From the NCBI GenBank assembly GCA_013115135.1, contig JABANP010000593.1, positions 1-30,240 on the forward strand: a stretch of DNA of 30,240 bases. The letters run 5' to 3'. Positions within the stretch are counted from its first letter, which is position 1. The number at the start of each line of letters is the position of its first letter. A model generated the notes under the pieces. It searched no databases, had not been told where the DNA came from, and was given only the letters and a program-made list of their open reading frames with translations. A program made the position numbers and the translations under genes. This DNA is from Perkinsus olseni (taxonomy: Eukaryota; Perkinsozoa; Perkinsida; Perkinsidae). Below, one piece after another: positions 1-11,363 of this stretch.

Positions 1-180
1 TCTGTGGTTCTACCACGTGCCCTCATGCTGGGCTCTTGTGCCACAGGCTTACGATACCAGCAGTGGAAGACCGCTCCGGAGCGGGAGAGCAGCGGCGGCT
101 CGCCCTGGAGGCGTTAACTGCACCGACATTCTGCTTATGTTGGGACTGTTCCGGTCCTGACTTCGAGGAGGCCGACGCAG

Positions 181-2689
181 AAGATCACGAGAAACCTGCA
201 CTGGAAGGATGGAACTTGGAAGCCCGCCTTGTTCAGCGAGCATCCCTTGATGCCGTACAGGACAATCGAGGTTGTCTTCAATAAGTCCAATGTTTGGGCC
301 AACCTGCAGAACCCTGAGCCTACTAGGATCTACTACGACTTGTGGAACAACAACTACTGGCATCCGTTCTCAACGACGGTGTCGGAGATGCAGCCTTTCT
401 TCAGCTCTTCTGCGAACAGAATGCCAAGGAGCGATCAGTGGTAACTGGAGAGACGCGCAGGTTGGCGTGTATATTTGCTGTATAGGATGGAGGACAACAC
501 GCGAGAAGTGTATGGTCATGTTCATGAGGCCATAGAGGCCTACAGGCAGAACCAATCCTGTACAGTGGTGTGGCAGAAGGACACAGTGAGAGACTATTCA
601 CCGCGGTCCTGAGGATTGTTTGAAATGGAAGAAGGGGGTGTTGATGATGGTTATTGGGAAAACTGTCAGATGCTCACGAATTATCTCCAGAAGGGCCTCC
701 AGCTCATGTTCGAGTACGAGGTAGCGGCCGAGAACGACCAACCAATAGCGGGGGAAAGGATAGCTGATTGGCGACGGCTCCTCTACAGCAAGGTTGGTCA
801 TCCTGGGACGGTCCTACCTTCCTATTCGAGCGAGGCCGAAGGGGCTGTCGTGGGATGAGAAGCTAGTCAGGTACCGGAGGGATTGAATCTCGTTTGCCTG
901 CCTATGTTCTTCAACTACACGTCCCCGAAGGACGTTGGTGATGGTGTAAGTTCTCCAACTCCGCTCCGCTATTTTCCACTCTAAAAAGCGGAGACACTAC
1001 CGCGACTTCCTGTCCTCAGGTCGTAGCCAGATGTGGCTTCCTGAATTGCCGCGAGGCTGGTACCCAGTTTACTGTAGCCGTGCACATCGACCGTATGCCC
1101 AACAGACTAGTAGCTCTCTACGTGTGTGTTGCCATGATACACAGCCTCACCGAGCTGCAAATACAAGAAGTAAAGCCACAGACGCGGCTGCCGTGGACTC
1201 TCTGGGAGGGGTTGTGCAGCATTTCTTCCATCACCTCTCGAGGTCCTCGCACGGCGGCAGAGAGAACAGCGAGAGCTGGATGTGTTCGCGGATGAGGATC
1301 ACATGAATCTCATTCAAATATCGGAGGCCAACGCGGCTGCTGCTGCCTGGGATACCCGAGACAGGGACGATATCCTCACAAGGGACGTCGACTACATAGT
1401 CGGCAGAATCGAGGAGATGCAGGCCGGTGAGGGTGCCGCCGTAGGGACGATCATCACGTCAGCGTCAGGTGAGCATAGCCTGGACTTTGGGGGTTCTTTC
1501 GACTCCCAGAAGGGCCAGTCTAGTGGTGCTTTGGCATCCGTCCTTAATGATGCTCATAGAGAGGAAAAGGTCCGACCCCCGGCTGGCTGGGCGAAAAGAG
1601 TCCACTCGGAATACGTGAAGCTGACTGATAATGGGCTTGTTGCCGAGTACAGGCGCGACGTGGGCTCGGAGAAGGAAGAAGTCACTCTGGGGATGGTCAT
1701 CGGCGATGCCCCGGTAGAGCACTTCCGCTTCATTGGCTGGTACTTCGAAGTCAAACTACTCGAAAGGCAGGAGCGAGAGGGCGAGTGGGCTGATGGCCTC
1801 ACGCTGGGGGTCACAACGGTGAGGCCTTTCCCCGATCTTCGTCTGGAGTGGTATCGAGCTTCAAGCGGCAGGCATCCCCTGAGGACGTACTGGCAGAAGG
1901 TATACCGTATACAATTGCCGACTTGGATTGGTCGTGGTCGATGGGCTACGACGGGAGATCAATCAGCAGTGAAACCGAGAGTGATTTTGAGTAGGCCACA
2001 CCGGACGTCTTATGTCACTGAGAGATTACATAGGTGGAATCCTAGTACATTGAAGCCGGGCGACACGGTGGGCCTGTCGGTGACGACTAAGGGACAGATG
2101 ATTCTAGTTGTTAATGATGGGAAGCAATTCATACTAGGTCCAGCAGAGATTCCAGTAGACGAAATTGAAATGTGAGTTGATGAGTGCCTTCCCTCTCTTC
2201 TCTTGATGAGGATTACATAAGCCAGTCTCGCATTACGAACTCAGCTGTGCCGTTTCCGATGTTTTCTGTGGTGTGGTCTCTGGTCGACCATAAGCGCTGA
2301 TTCTACTAGGCAGGTACCCAGTAGCTGATCTCCTTGGTGCAGCACGAGCTATATCCCTCAATGTTGGTGCACAACCACCTCGCTGTCTCGTTAAGTGGAT
2401 CGAAGAGCAAACCAAGAAAAATGAGTCCCAGCAGAGAACCTCCGGGCCCTCATCATCGACAGCAGACAGCGAGGTGTCCATCGCCCCCGACTCGGGCTCG
2501 TTGACGGTCGATGAGAAGCCGGTCATTACTGAGTACACCAGAGTGAAGGAAATAGTTGTAAGCCGAGAGCGATACAACAGATTTCCTGATGGGACATACG
2601 TGAAGCACTATGATGACGACCCTGACTCTTTAATGGTGGAAGAGGAAGTTCTTGTTCGCCACGAATCCATGGACTTGAAGTCGCCTTGA
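181..2689 (+). CDS. 5'-partial multi-exon gene with Neuralized-like (NHR/SPRY-type) domain
   Basis: Coding exons that join in phase with GT-AG introns are 635-792, 871-945, 1020-1169, 1243-2171, 2245-2270 and 2343-2689 (stop TGA 2687-2689). The introns between them are 72-78 nt. Upstream, 181-440 and 486-559 also look coding (an intron 560-634 would join the latter), but links there are uncertain and reading-frame evidence conflicts around 387-478. The exon 1243-2171 encodes an acidic linker and then a beta-rich domain with the hallmarks of a Neuralized repeat: LTDNGLVAEYRR, a GWYFEVKLLE strand, DGLTLGVTTVRP, and GDTVGLSVTTKGQMILVVND. The small exon and the last one add the closing strand (AVSDVF...AISLNVG). 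NHR domains usually bind protein partners, often beside RING E3 ligases; no RING is visible here. The C-terminal 80 or so residues are acidic and unassigned. The next gene converges on it, 95 bp away. Confidence 0.6.
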
Positions 2690-2784
2690 AGATTGTTAGT
2701 GTTTCGTCTTCCCAAGTCTCGCCGTACTTTCAACACAAAAAGCGCTGATAGCAGAAAAAAGTGATGAACACACAAGCCTGCGGT

Positions 2785-4518
2785 TCATAAATTCATCAAG
2801 GGCTTCATAGAAAGCAAGTCACTGATGGCACTCCCGGAGGACAGCGCATGTCTTGCTCGCGCTATTTCGCTCAGTATTGCGACCTTAGTGGTGGGAGTGA
2901 GCACGCAGGCAACCTGAGGCCCGAAAGCTTTGACAGCGACCATGAAGCGTGAAGGCTTCTCACGTTCCGACTGGTTATGGGGTCTCGCAGGACGAACAGA
3001 TCGTCGGAGGTGTCTTTGAACTCGTCCAATACCACAACCTGCTTCTCGCGGAATGTAACTGGCTTGGAATTTTCAGACGAGAGTTTTCCCTCGAGATCCA
3101 CAAGAAACTGAAACAAGTGGCGATGGTGTTGCTAAGTGGAGAGCGAATGAGCCATATTTTCGACGTACCTGTTGGAAGAGTTCGTCAACTTCTGAATCTT
3201 TGCTTCGGATGGCGTTCGACTGCTGCCAGGCATCGAGCACTGGACTCCACGGCAAAAGCCTCGCTGGTTCTTCGAGGGCGACAAACCGTATGAGTTCGCC
3301 CTCGCTATAATACTGAGGAAATGAGAGAATGGCCAAATGCTTTGTCGGCAGATGTGGAACACGGAGTACAGGCAACCATCAAAATCCCCGTTGCGAACGA
3401 TGTGTTACTTCGAAAGGGAGGCTCGTAGGAGTGCAATCTTCAATCGGCAGCGACAGAACTAAATATTTAATATGAGAGTGACGAGTGCTTCCTTGACGAT
3501 GCCATCACGAAGCTCGAGTTAACGTGTTGAAGTGAAAGTGGTCTTGCGTGAATACTGGAGCATCTCAGAGCGCTGTACCGTGGTTGGGTCTAGGCCAGTA
3601 GCCGACAGCCTGGGTCTCTTCGCTTTGGGAACGGCTTCTTCCTCTTCAATGGGAAACAGATTGGCAGGCAAGAGGCCTTTCCTCTGCAGGAAGGCGACAA
3701 CCAGCAACGAGTAGCCGTACCTGATTTTCACCGAAAACTACGGTAAAAAGGCGAGTCATGCCGCTGGTGTGCCTCGACGGGGCTCTCTTACTTTGGAAGC
3801 ATTCCAGCGTCCGCTCGCGTGATGTTCTTCGAGGCACCCCAGTTGCGTACCAGCTCTATGAGCTTCTTCCCCACGCTAAACTGGGACGCTGCACTCTCAT
3901 CAGACCGTTGCACTTACCCCGAGACTTGAACGATGTCCCTCAAGAACCATGAGGACACTATGGGATGGCCGAGATGAATGACTAGGTCAATCGGAGTTTG
4001 GCTTGGCACATGGGTGACCTGTGCGTACCGACGTCTTAACAACGCCGGTGGAAGCTGCTATTGTCAGTGCACCTTCAACAGGGGTATCCGAGCTTTAGGC
4101 AAGGACTTCTTGATCTCGAGTACGGGCGAATCCTCGTTATCCAAGTCGGGCTCGACCAATGCCCTCCGGACCCTTTGCATCTCCTCGGGTATTTTCCCGC
4201 GTGGGATAATCTACACCTCGACGCATATTTTTTCTGTTGGGCGAGGCGTGTCGAAACCAAGTGCCATGGTACAAGCTACCGGGCTCGTACATCGTTTTCC
4301 TTCCCGGCTAGGATGACGACGATGTCAACGTCACCGCCTTGATGGCCGGGGAATATGACGCGACTTCCGAAGGGAACGACGGCTGCGGCAAGACCCGACA
4401 GACGCTCATGGACGATTGCAAGGATGGCGTCTAGGGAGGACATTAGGAAGGGATATGCCGTTGAATGCGGATGCGGCTGGTGTCTCGAAGAGAAGACCGA
4501 AGACCACAAGTGTAGCAT
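2785..4518 (-). CDS. Nucleotidyltransferase, non-canonical poly(A) polymerase / terminal uridylyltransferase family
   Basis: Minus-strand exons joined by GT-AG introns: start to 4291, 4210-4073, 4018-3918, 3875-3792, 3720 to about 3519-3560, then (after an unresolved stretch) about 3430-3369, 3318-3169, 3107-2964 and 2913-2785 (stop TGA). Introns are 42-80 nt. The product carries the full catalytic set of the family: PFGSR followed by GGDVDIVVIL (two metal-binding Asp), and the third Asp in TPIDLVIHLG. The central domain follows with LIELVRNWGASKNITRADAG and GYSLLVVAFLQRKGLLP. The end has the PAP-associated signature LRDPITSRNVACVL followed by a helix. Such enzymes add A or U to RNA 3' ends. 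A basic KAKRPR stretch sits after the central domain and could be a nuclear signal. Start is ATG 4518 or 4443; the family needs little before the GS motif, so 4443 is possible. The joint between about 3560 and 3430 is the weak point. Confidence 0.75.
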
Positions 4519-5123
4519 CGGCACGAGAACCGGCGGCGCCCTTTGTTGCGAGAAAGTGGCGAGTATACCATCGGGGCAACACGATGCATGAAGGGAGTTT
4601 CAATCGGGAATGTCTGGGTGAAGACTAGCGCCGAGAGCTAGTTCAGGGCACAACTATACTCCGATACATCGACTGATCATCGTGCTGTGCATAGCTTCTA
4701 GTGCAGCCTGTCTGATCATGCGGTTGGGTTGCCGTGGGTCGTGCATCATTTTATTGTTCGGATATGTGTAACCTTCAATCCTGTCATCATTTTGATTCCA
4801 ATATCCCAGTTTTCACGTCACGTTCGATGCTTTTGACTCGCAACGCTCACCAGCCCCTTCCCTTTCGGCGAAAATGCACACCCATCCACTTTCCTCCACC
4901 GCCGCCTCACCGTGTTTCCCTGCTGGCACTTCTCTGGTCGCGGGGCCCTCCGGATTTTAGCGCTCGCCCTAAAATCATACGCAAATCATCATCGGCTGGT
5001 GACGTGGATGACGTAGCACTAGCATCGCTCACTGTCGCAGGGCGAAAGGGACTTCGAACAACTGGATATGAACCGTTTGATATGCGACTGAACTGCGTAG
5101 TTTGTACGGTAATTGCCAGCGCT
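4519..5123. other. Intergenic region between divergent genes
   Basis: About 600 bp separate the starts of the minus-strand nucleotidyltransferase gene and the plus-strand RING gene, so both promoters should lie here. A plus-strand frame stays open from about 4734 into the first RING exon, with an in-frame ATG at 4764, so the RING protein could begin earlier than annotated. No promoter motif is clear. Confidence 0.4.
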
Positions 5124-7306
5124 ATGCGGTTCTCCGCGCAGCTAGCCCGATTAGAAGACGGCATACCATCCTCGAGCCATGATACCAGTGGTGGGATACC
5201 CTTCCGTCGCTTGCAGACGAACAACAATGTCCCTGTTGGCGGATGGATAGTCGTGGGTATGTTGAGTACTCATTACCTCTGGTGGAGGGTCGCAGCATTT
5301 CCTTCTTGTTATTGAGTTATCTCTGTTATAAGAATGGACCCCAATTCGTTGCCGGGTCATCATCAACATCACCTCCGTGCCTCGGAATTACTTGGACCGC
5401 GTCGCCTCAATCAGAGCTCGGAAGTCACGGGATGGGTCGTCGTAGGTGCTATCAAGGGGCCATAGTAGAGGAATTCCCTCAGACATGCGTTCTCAGCGTC
5501 TCGGAACTAGACGCAGCTGCTGTATCGTTCACCGCTCTTGCATCGGTCCTTGCCCTATGTTGGTCGTTTTCAGGAGTACTTGGGGGATTGCTGGTATTGG
5601 CCCTCATAGGATGCGCATTATATGCCAAACGAATGCCCGCTGACGTGGGGACGCAGATCTGCCGGTGTGGCGGATGTCGCCGTCGATTCAGAGTCTCGGC
5701 TAACATCCAAGCTGACACCTTCATGTGTCGACGGTAGTAGTAGCGCTGGGAGGAGAAGAGCAACTTACCGTTGGCTCGCTGATAGATGCATTCGAGAAGG
5801 GCGCAGACGAGCAAGTGTTGTGGAGGCCGAGGAAAGGGAGAAACGCTTGGATTCACTCAATAACGCTCCTAAGAAGGTGGGTGTCCGTCGCCCTTCCCTG
5901 TGGCCCTAACTATGGTGTGCAGGTCATGACGCTTCATCGAGTGAGCTCACATTTTTACCGTATGAAATCGAAAGTGTTCGGCGGCGAGTCGTCGTCGGAT
6001 AGTCTATCTGACACTACTGAGCTCAACACTCGGAGCAACAGTCGGCCGACTATGAGTATTCGTCGAGGGTTTACCAAAGCGGTGGATGCTGGTCAAGTAG
6101 AGGTAGTATTCTGGGGAGGAACGCCGATTGGACCGTCGCCGTTAGGTACCTGAGAGCGAACTTTGTAAAATCTGTTTTGACGCCGAGGCCAGGGTGGTAT
6201 TGTTACCCTGTGGGCATGGAGGCCTTTGCGAAGGCTGTGCCAAGGTACTACTGTGGGCAGGGGTTGTTTGATGTATAGCAATTCGTAATGGACTGTAAAT
6301 ACCCGGTATTGATGGCCGGAGGCGGACGGGGCTCGCACTGCGGCTGGGTGTAGTGGTTACATAGAGCACTGCACGATGAGCAAAGGACCATGATGAGAAT
6401 TTTATCGGGACGGAATTTCCGCAATCTTGGAAGGTTTCGAAAGAGTTCGGTATGTCGAACCAGTGATGACGCATGATGCATTCTGTGGTACGCAATAGAA
6501 TAGGAGATGCGGTCTCCTTCAGGACTTGATAATAGCTTCTAGCGAATGCTACATTTGCCGACAACCAGTGAAGCTTATCGCCAAGTTAGGCCGTAAGGCT
6601 CTACCTCGTACAACTAGCACGACCAGTGCTGTGAGTCGACAAGCCTCGGGAATGAGCGCTGACAACTACCTAGCTGAGGTGGTTGGTCCGGACCAGCTCC
6701 ATCATCTGGAGAGCCGTCGTGCTGAGCTCCAGGCTGCTAGGCTGGGAGTTGACCCTTCTGAAGCATCGGAGTCGACGACTCGGATTCCACTGGCAGCAGC
6801 ATCAGCAGCAACTGGAGAGAACCCCTCTATGGGTACCCCAGCTATAGCCCATGAAGTGTCTCAGCTCACAGCCGACGGAGGAGCGCCACCACAACGACTG
6901 ATGAGTACAGTAGCAGCAAGCTCGCCTGGTCTAGATGACCAGGCAGTCGACCTGGCCGCACCCGCTGGAACACGTGCTGTGACGGCTGCGACCGGTGAGT
7001 TGGATCGGCCTTCCATGCCTAAGCCGCCGACGTTGCCGACAGGTAGTAGGGCCCAGGGCCGCTGCGCTCGACTGTAGTGGGAACTCTATTGTAGGTGCTG
7101 CTGAGACCGGGGTTGTGGGAGAGCCGTCCTCAACTCTGGCACCACTGGGAAGCGCTGCGAACCAGAGTAATGGACAGCAGCAGCAGCAATCTGCAACGGA
7201 ACAGAGCCCTATATACCCGCCTGAGATGAATATGCCGCCGCCTAGAGCAGTGACAACAGGCCAAGGGACTGCACCGAATGGCGGCCAGGATGTGACTAGG
7301 GTATGA
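5124..7306 (+). CDS. Membrane-anchored zinc-ribbon/RING-finger protein, copy A (probable E3 ubiquitin ligase)
   Basis: Seven exons: 5124-5256, 5574-5733, 5786-5876, 5923-6102, 6155-6244, 6523-7042 and 7095-7306. Introns are 317, 52, 46, 52, 278 and 52 nt. Boundaries were set by alignment with copy B; intron phases agree at all six sites and exons 2, 3 and 5 have identical lengths (160, 91, 90 nt). The product is about 461 residues if it starts at ATG 5124. Domains in order: one membrane helix (VGGWIVVGVLGGLLVLALIG), then ICRCGGC...FMCRRC, a four-Cys zinc-ribbon-like unit whose last Cys pair spans an exon junction. A charged helix (REGRRRASVVEAEEREKR) and a conserved block VMTLHRVSSHFYRMKSKVFG follow. 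Then comes a C3HC4 RING (CKIC, PCGHGGLCEGC, CYIC) and a conserved DNYLAEVVGPDQLHHLESR segment. The tail is long, Ala/Pro/Gln-rich and disordered-looking. RING fingers of this kind usually recruit E2 enzymes. The true start is uncertain. Confidence 0.8.
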
Positions 7307-7946
7307 TAACTACTGCCACTACGAGCTGCGATGAACTCTAAGTAGTGCAGTTAGTGAAACACCACCGTTGCTACCGTTGCTGCTGCTCCTCCGGCGTATT
7401 GTATATTTTCGACTATTATTATCTCATTCTTATCGAGACAACTGAGGTGGTTGAACATGCTGACCGATCCTATTATTACCATTCTCAGTAGTACCGCCAT
7501 CCCGTTTTGTAAGTTCATTACTTTTTCGCTAATTACCACCAGGGCTACTCGGAACTCTGGGCTGCTTGCCCCTCTGCAAATCTCACCCAGTCGCTGTGAT
7601 GTTGATGATGCAAGTCCTGGGCAGGGCTTTGGCTTCGAGCGCAGTTTGATGGTTTGTTGTTCATCGTCTTACGGTAAAGCCCCCTCCCTTTTTGAAGGTA
7701 GTAGCAGTAGTAGCTATGGATGGCCAACAAGGTTTCTGTTATAACTTCTTTTGTCTTCTTAACTAGAAGGCAATAAGCAGGGGTTGGCTCAGTTACTATT
7801 GCACAGCTGATAGGGTTGCGTTGTGCAGCGGAGTAGTGGTGGAAAGTCGATGCGGCGGAAGTCAAAGCATTCTCAGTAGGCATTGGGTAGGAGTTAGGGC
7901 TGGTGTGGTATTAATATGATTGACTATAGTTAACTGTGTTTAATAA
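7307..7946. other. Intergenic region between the RING paralogues
   Basis: About 640 bp of 3' flank and promoter DNA with several runs of TTG/GTAG-type simple sequence. No open frame here shows a recognisable protein and I see no conserved motif shared with the upstream region of copy A. Confidence 0.4.
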
Positions 7947-9691
7947 ATGCTGTATACCCCCTCAATACGGGCAACAGTCGGGAGGAGGCAACTGCACTAC
8001 GGTGCAGTACCAATAGCGAGCTGGATCCTAGTGGGTAGTAGTAGTAGAGTGGACGTTGCCGACGTCACAGCCGATGCCCGGTCTATCAGGTGTGCTGGCC
8101 TTCGTCCTCGCCCTATCCTTGGTCATCTGCTTGGTCTTTGCTAAGCGCATGCCATCTGATGTTGGCACGCACATCTGCCGTTGCGGTGGTTGTGGTAGGC
8201 GGTTCCGAGTCCCTTCTACTATACCTGCTGATGCATTTATGTGTCGGAAGTAAGGCTGAGTACGGGATGGGTTGAGAACACTCAACTCTCATAGGGCGAA
8301 CGCTCACGCTTGAGCTGGGTACTACAGTGATGCATCGAAAATGATGCTTTGTTAATTGAGACTGCGGCTGGATATTCGGCGTGTACGGCTGGAGGCCTTT
8401 GCCATACCGTTACTTTCGCTACTCTCAGTTGCATAAGGGAAGGTCGCCGCCGACAGAGTATCGTCCTGGAGGAGGAACGCGAAGAGCGTCTAAATGACAT
8501 GAACAGTGCTCCTAAGAGGGTGAGGTCCACACTAAGGCCAGCAGCTCTCGTGCTGAGGTCCCTTCGACTGTCCATTCCGGCTACAGGGCTGCCCTTGTTT
8601 TACGTCTGTCTTAACTGGGTTCAGGTAATGACGCTCCATCGCGTCAGCTCCCACTTCTACCGTATGAAGACTCGGGTCTTTGGTAGTAGTCCTAACGATG
8701 ATGCCATCGAGGAGGACATTGAAAGCGGCTCGCAAGGTCTTGATGACGACGCTCAACGACCAACGATCAACATTCACAGGGGATTTACCAGAGCGGTGGA
8801 CGCTGGGCAGGTGCAAGTAGTATACGGGCATAGAGCCGCTGAGGGCGCGTTGAGACTGGTGTATGGTTCCTGTGTTACCGCTATCGGCTACATAATCAGA
8901 CTAGTATCAGTGAGTCTGTCACCGCTGGATTCGTGTAGTGTTCGAAGTCAGTAGCTGTGTTGCGGCATCAGCTACCTCTGAGGCAGTCTTGCCTCGACGC
9001 TACAAACCAGGATGCTGCATTGCTCTCGGGTTCGGAAGGCGGAACTCCTCGGTGTTAGATACCCGAGGACAACCTCTGTGAAATATGCTTTGACGATGAG
9101 GCGAGGGTGGTGCTGTTGCCCTGTGGTCACGGAGGACTTTGCGAGGGATGTGCTAAGGTGAGTCGCTGGACAGCTCCCCTGAGACACATAACGCCTGTCA
9201 GGATATCATCTCCAGCACGGGCAATTGCTACCTCTGTCGACAGCCTGTCAAGCTGGTCGCTATTGTGGGACGCCAGGAGCCTTCGAAGCGCCGCACGACT
9301 AGCGCGGTATCGGCCAGTCGGCTGGATAGAGAGGCCTCTGATATGAGCTCCGACAACTACTTCGCCCGAGTCGTGGGCCCGGACCAGCTCCATCATCTGG
9401 AGAGCCGCGCGGTTGATCGCCAGGGCTCAGGGTCAACGCCTCAGCAGCACGTGGACTCCTCCCAGTTGGGGACTCCGGCGGTGACACAGTCTCAAGGACT
9501 GCCGTCGATTGAAGAAGGCTCAGCAGCGGGGGCGCCGCTCCCTGTAGCAGAGACTGCTGCAGAGAGAACTACGAGTGAGATGAGCAAGAGACTGGGCATG
9601 AGTATCTCGGTTGGAATCTCGGTTGGTTGTAGGTGGCGATGCTGAGGAGCCCTCTGGACCTCAGCCAAGGCAGCCGATGGAGTCCTCATAG
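7947..9691 (+). CDS. Membrane-anchored zinc-ribbon/RING-finger protein, copy B (tandem paralogue)
   Basis: Seven exons: 7947-8034, 8090-8249, 8429-8519, 8625-8816, 9068-9157, 9202-9574 and 9633-9691. Introns are 55, 179, 105, 251, 44 and 58 nt. The start ATG 7947 directly follows in-frame TAATAA. Product is about 350 residues. Same order as copy A: membrane helix (ASWILVGVLAFVLALSLVIC), ICRCGGC...FMCRNC zinc ribbon, charged helix (REGRRRQSIVLEEEREER), VMTLHRVSSHFYRMKTRVFG, C3HC4 RING (CEIC, PCGHGGLCEGC, CYLC), and DNYFARVVGPDQLHHLESR. The C-terminal tail is much shorter, ending in MESS at 9691. Differences from A are concentrated in the acidic linker before the RING and in the tail, while zinc ligands and helix are kept, which suggests both copies are under purifying selection. 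Confidence 0.82.
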
Positions 9692-11363
9692 AGGAGGCTG
9701 GTAGCCGCACTCGTCCCCAAGAGAGAGTGAAGCTTCCAATCCAATTTAGTCGGACCCAAGATAGTCCTATTCATACCACTCCTTTCGTTTTTTGTACAAA
9801 AGAGCTGATCCCACTACCGCTGGTCAGCTATCGTTTTTAAGCCTTTTCGTGGTTGTATATAGATTTCAGTATTCCCTGGGCTACTGTCCATTCCAATGAT
9901 CGTGCTGCCCTCCACATCGTTGTATTTACGTGCTCTTTCTATGGGAGGACAGCGTCCTTCCTTTCCTTATGGCATTTATACTGTCCAGGACTGTTGGACA
10001 GTTGTTGTTATGTTGGCTCTCGGGTAAAGTCCCCGGGGAGCAACTACTGGTAGTGGTTAATCACTATAGCCTGTGGACGTATCGTTTGGCAGCTCATCAT
10101 CATCATGTTTGATACCCCTCCAACGGTGATAGCGAAATTGTCGCGTACGCGGGGCTTAGGACGGAATGCTACTGATCTTCCTTCGTTGTCACGTGAGAGT
10201 TGTGCAGATATTTCCCATCTACAGGGCACTTGTGTTGATAGTTACTGGTGGGCGTGAGGGATGGAATTGCCGTTCGAGGGGGGGGGGGCGAGTGGTATTA
10301 ATATAGCAAGTGGTCCACCATGGTGACACGATCTCAAGGTCTACTTCCGCGAGTGCAGTCGGTCCCAAATTTCTCGCCTTGCTTCAGCGAGTCGCGATAC
10401 GAAGCTCTTGTCCCCGCGTAGACAACACACGGTCCCTTCTGGGTCTGTCGCCTATGTTCATGCGCTCCATGTAGTGTCTAGGGTTCTGAGCTAGAGTGCA
10501 TTACCGCTGCTCCTGGTCGGAACAGATCTTGCACTTTCCAGCTTTATTGCTCTGTGACTATTAATAAATGCGCTCGTCTGTTTGTTGTCCTATCAGTATT
10601 CAGCGTAGCGAGAGCGCAGGTGAGTACATTGTTGCCGTTGTCCTTCACCTCAGGGAATGCATTGCTGAGTAGGTACCAGCTCTCGCTGTTGAGCTCAATA
10701 ACGGCGTGAAGATGCGGATGCTCGGTTTGGGCACAACTGACTCGAGCGACACACTGGCTGCAGGGGCCGTCTACGAGGCAATAAGAGCCGGCTAACGCCT
10801 TCTCACATGAACGTGTGCTCTTGCTTTTTTCTTCCATTCACTGATTCAATCTCGGCCACTCGAGGCGAGTCTGAGTTGAGTTTTGGATTATCCATTCCGG
10901 ATCGGCACTGCCGACTCGACATTTTGCTGAGATTATGGAGACATCCGCACACAATAAGGGATCCAAGCAAGATAGCGGGCCAGAGAGCGTCCTCAGAAAT
11001 GAAGGTCTTCAGTTCCGATCTTCTTCCCGCTTAGCGTGCGTACTACGAGCAGTGTATCCACAGGGATTGTGTGGTGACCTATTATGATTGAGCTAGCTCA
11101 GACCCCTATCGCGTTCCCTAGGCTAAGCTATTCGCTCCTCTTGCCGCGCTCAGCAGCGTTCGGAAACTCCTACTCTTTCACGCCAACTTTCCTGTCATGT
11201 AGTCCTTTTCACCGAGCAGCTTGACGGCCGAATTGCATCTGTAGATGCCCGTGTTCATGACGGTTAGTCGCGTCGTTATCTCGTGTCTGAGCTCACTCGC
11301 TCCAAGACTCATTTTGTGGTGGGGGACACCGAGTGTGTAGCTTCCTCGTCATACTAGCGCAGA
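9692..11363. other. Region without a firm gene
   Basis: No protein family is recognisable. It contains a run of ten G at about 10279-10288 and a hairpin at about 9982-10004 (arms ACTGTCCA/TGGACAGT). One Cys-rich minus-strand frame is listed separately. The right edge is the terminal TGTGCCGA of an LTR at 11364. Confidence 0.4.
10544..10825 (-). CDS. Possible small Cys-rich protein (weak)
   Basis: A minus-strand frame of about 95 residues is open here. It contains a compact Cys cluster (SYCLVDGPCSQCVARVSC) followed by a hydrophilic stretch. Possible splice sites lie inside it, and an AATAAA-like sequence follows the stop on the same strand. No family is recognised, there is no clear signal peptide, and chance is a fair alternative. 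Confidence 0.2.
   Translation of the reverse strand, partial: SKSTRSCEKALAGSYCLVDGPCSQCVARVSCAQTEHPHLHAVIELNSESWYLLSNAFPEVKDNGNNVLTCALATLNTDRTTNRRAHLLIVTEQ

Noticed and set aside
4734..5123. Long N-terminal extension of RING copy A
   Set aside because: The frame is open, but copy B begins only about 20 residues before the membrane helix and the extension has no similarity to it; left as a possibility only.
6926..6944. Inverted repeat CCTGGTC/GACCAGG in the tail of RING copy A
   Set aside because: Five-base loop, inside coding sequence, isolated; within chance for this length and not of the one-base-centre type.
10279..10288. G-run as a quadruplex or regulatory site
   Set aside because: A single homopolymer run without partner runs; no further support.
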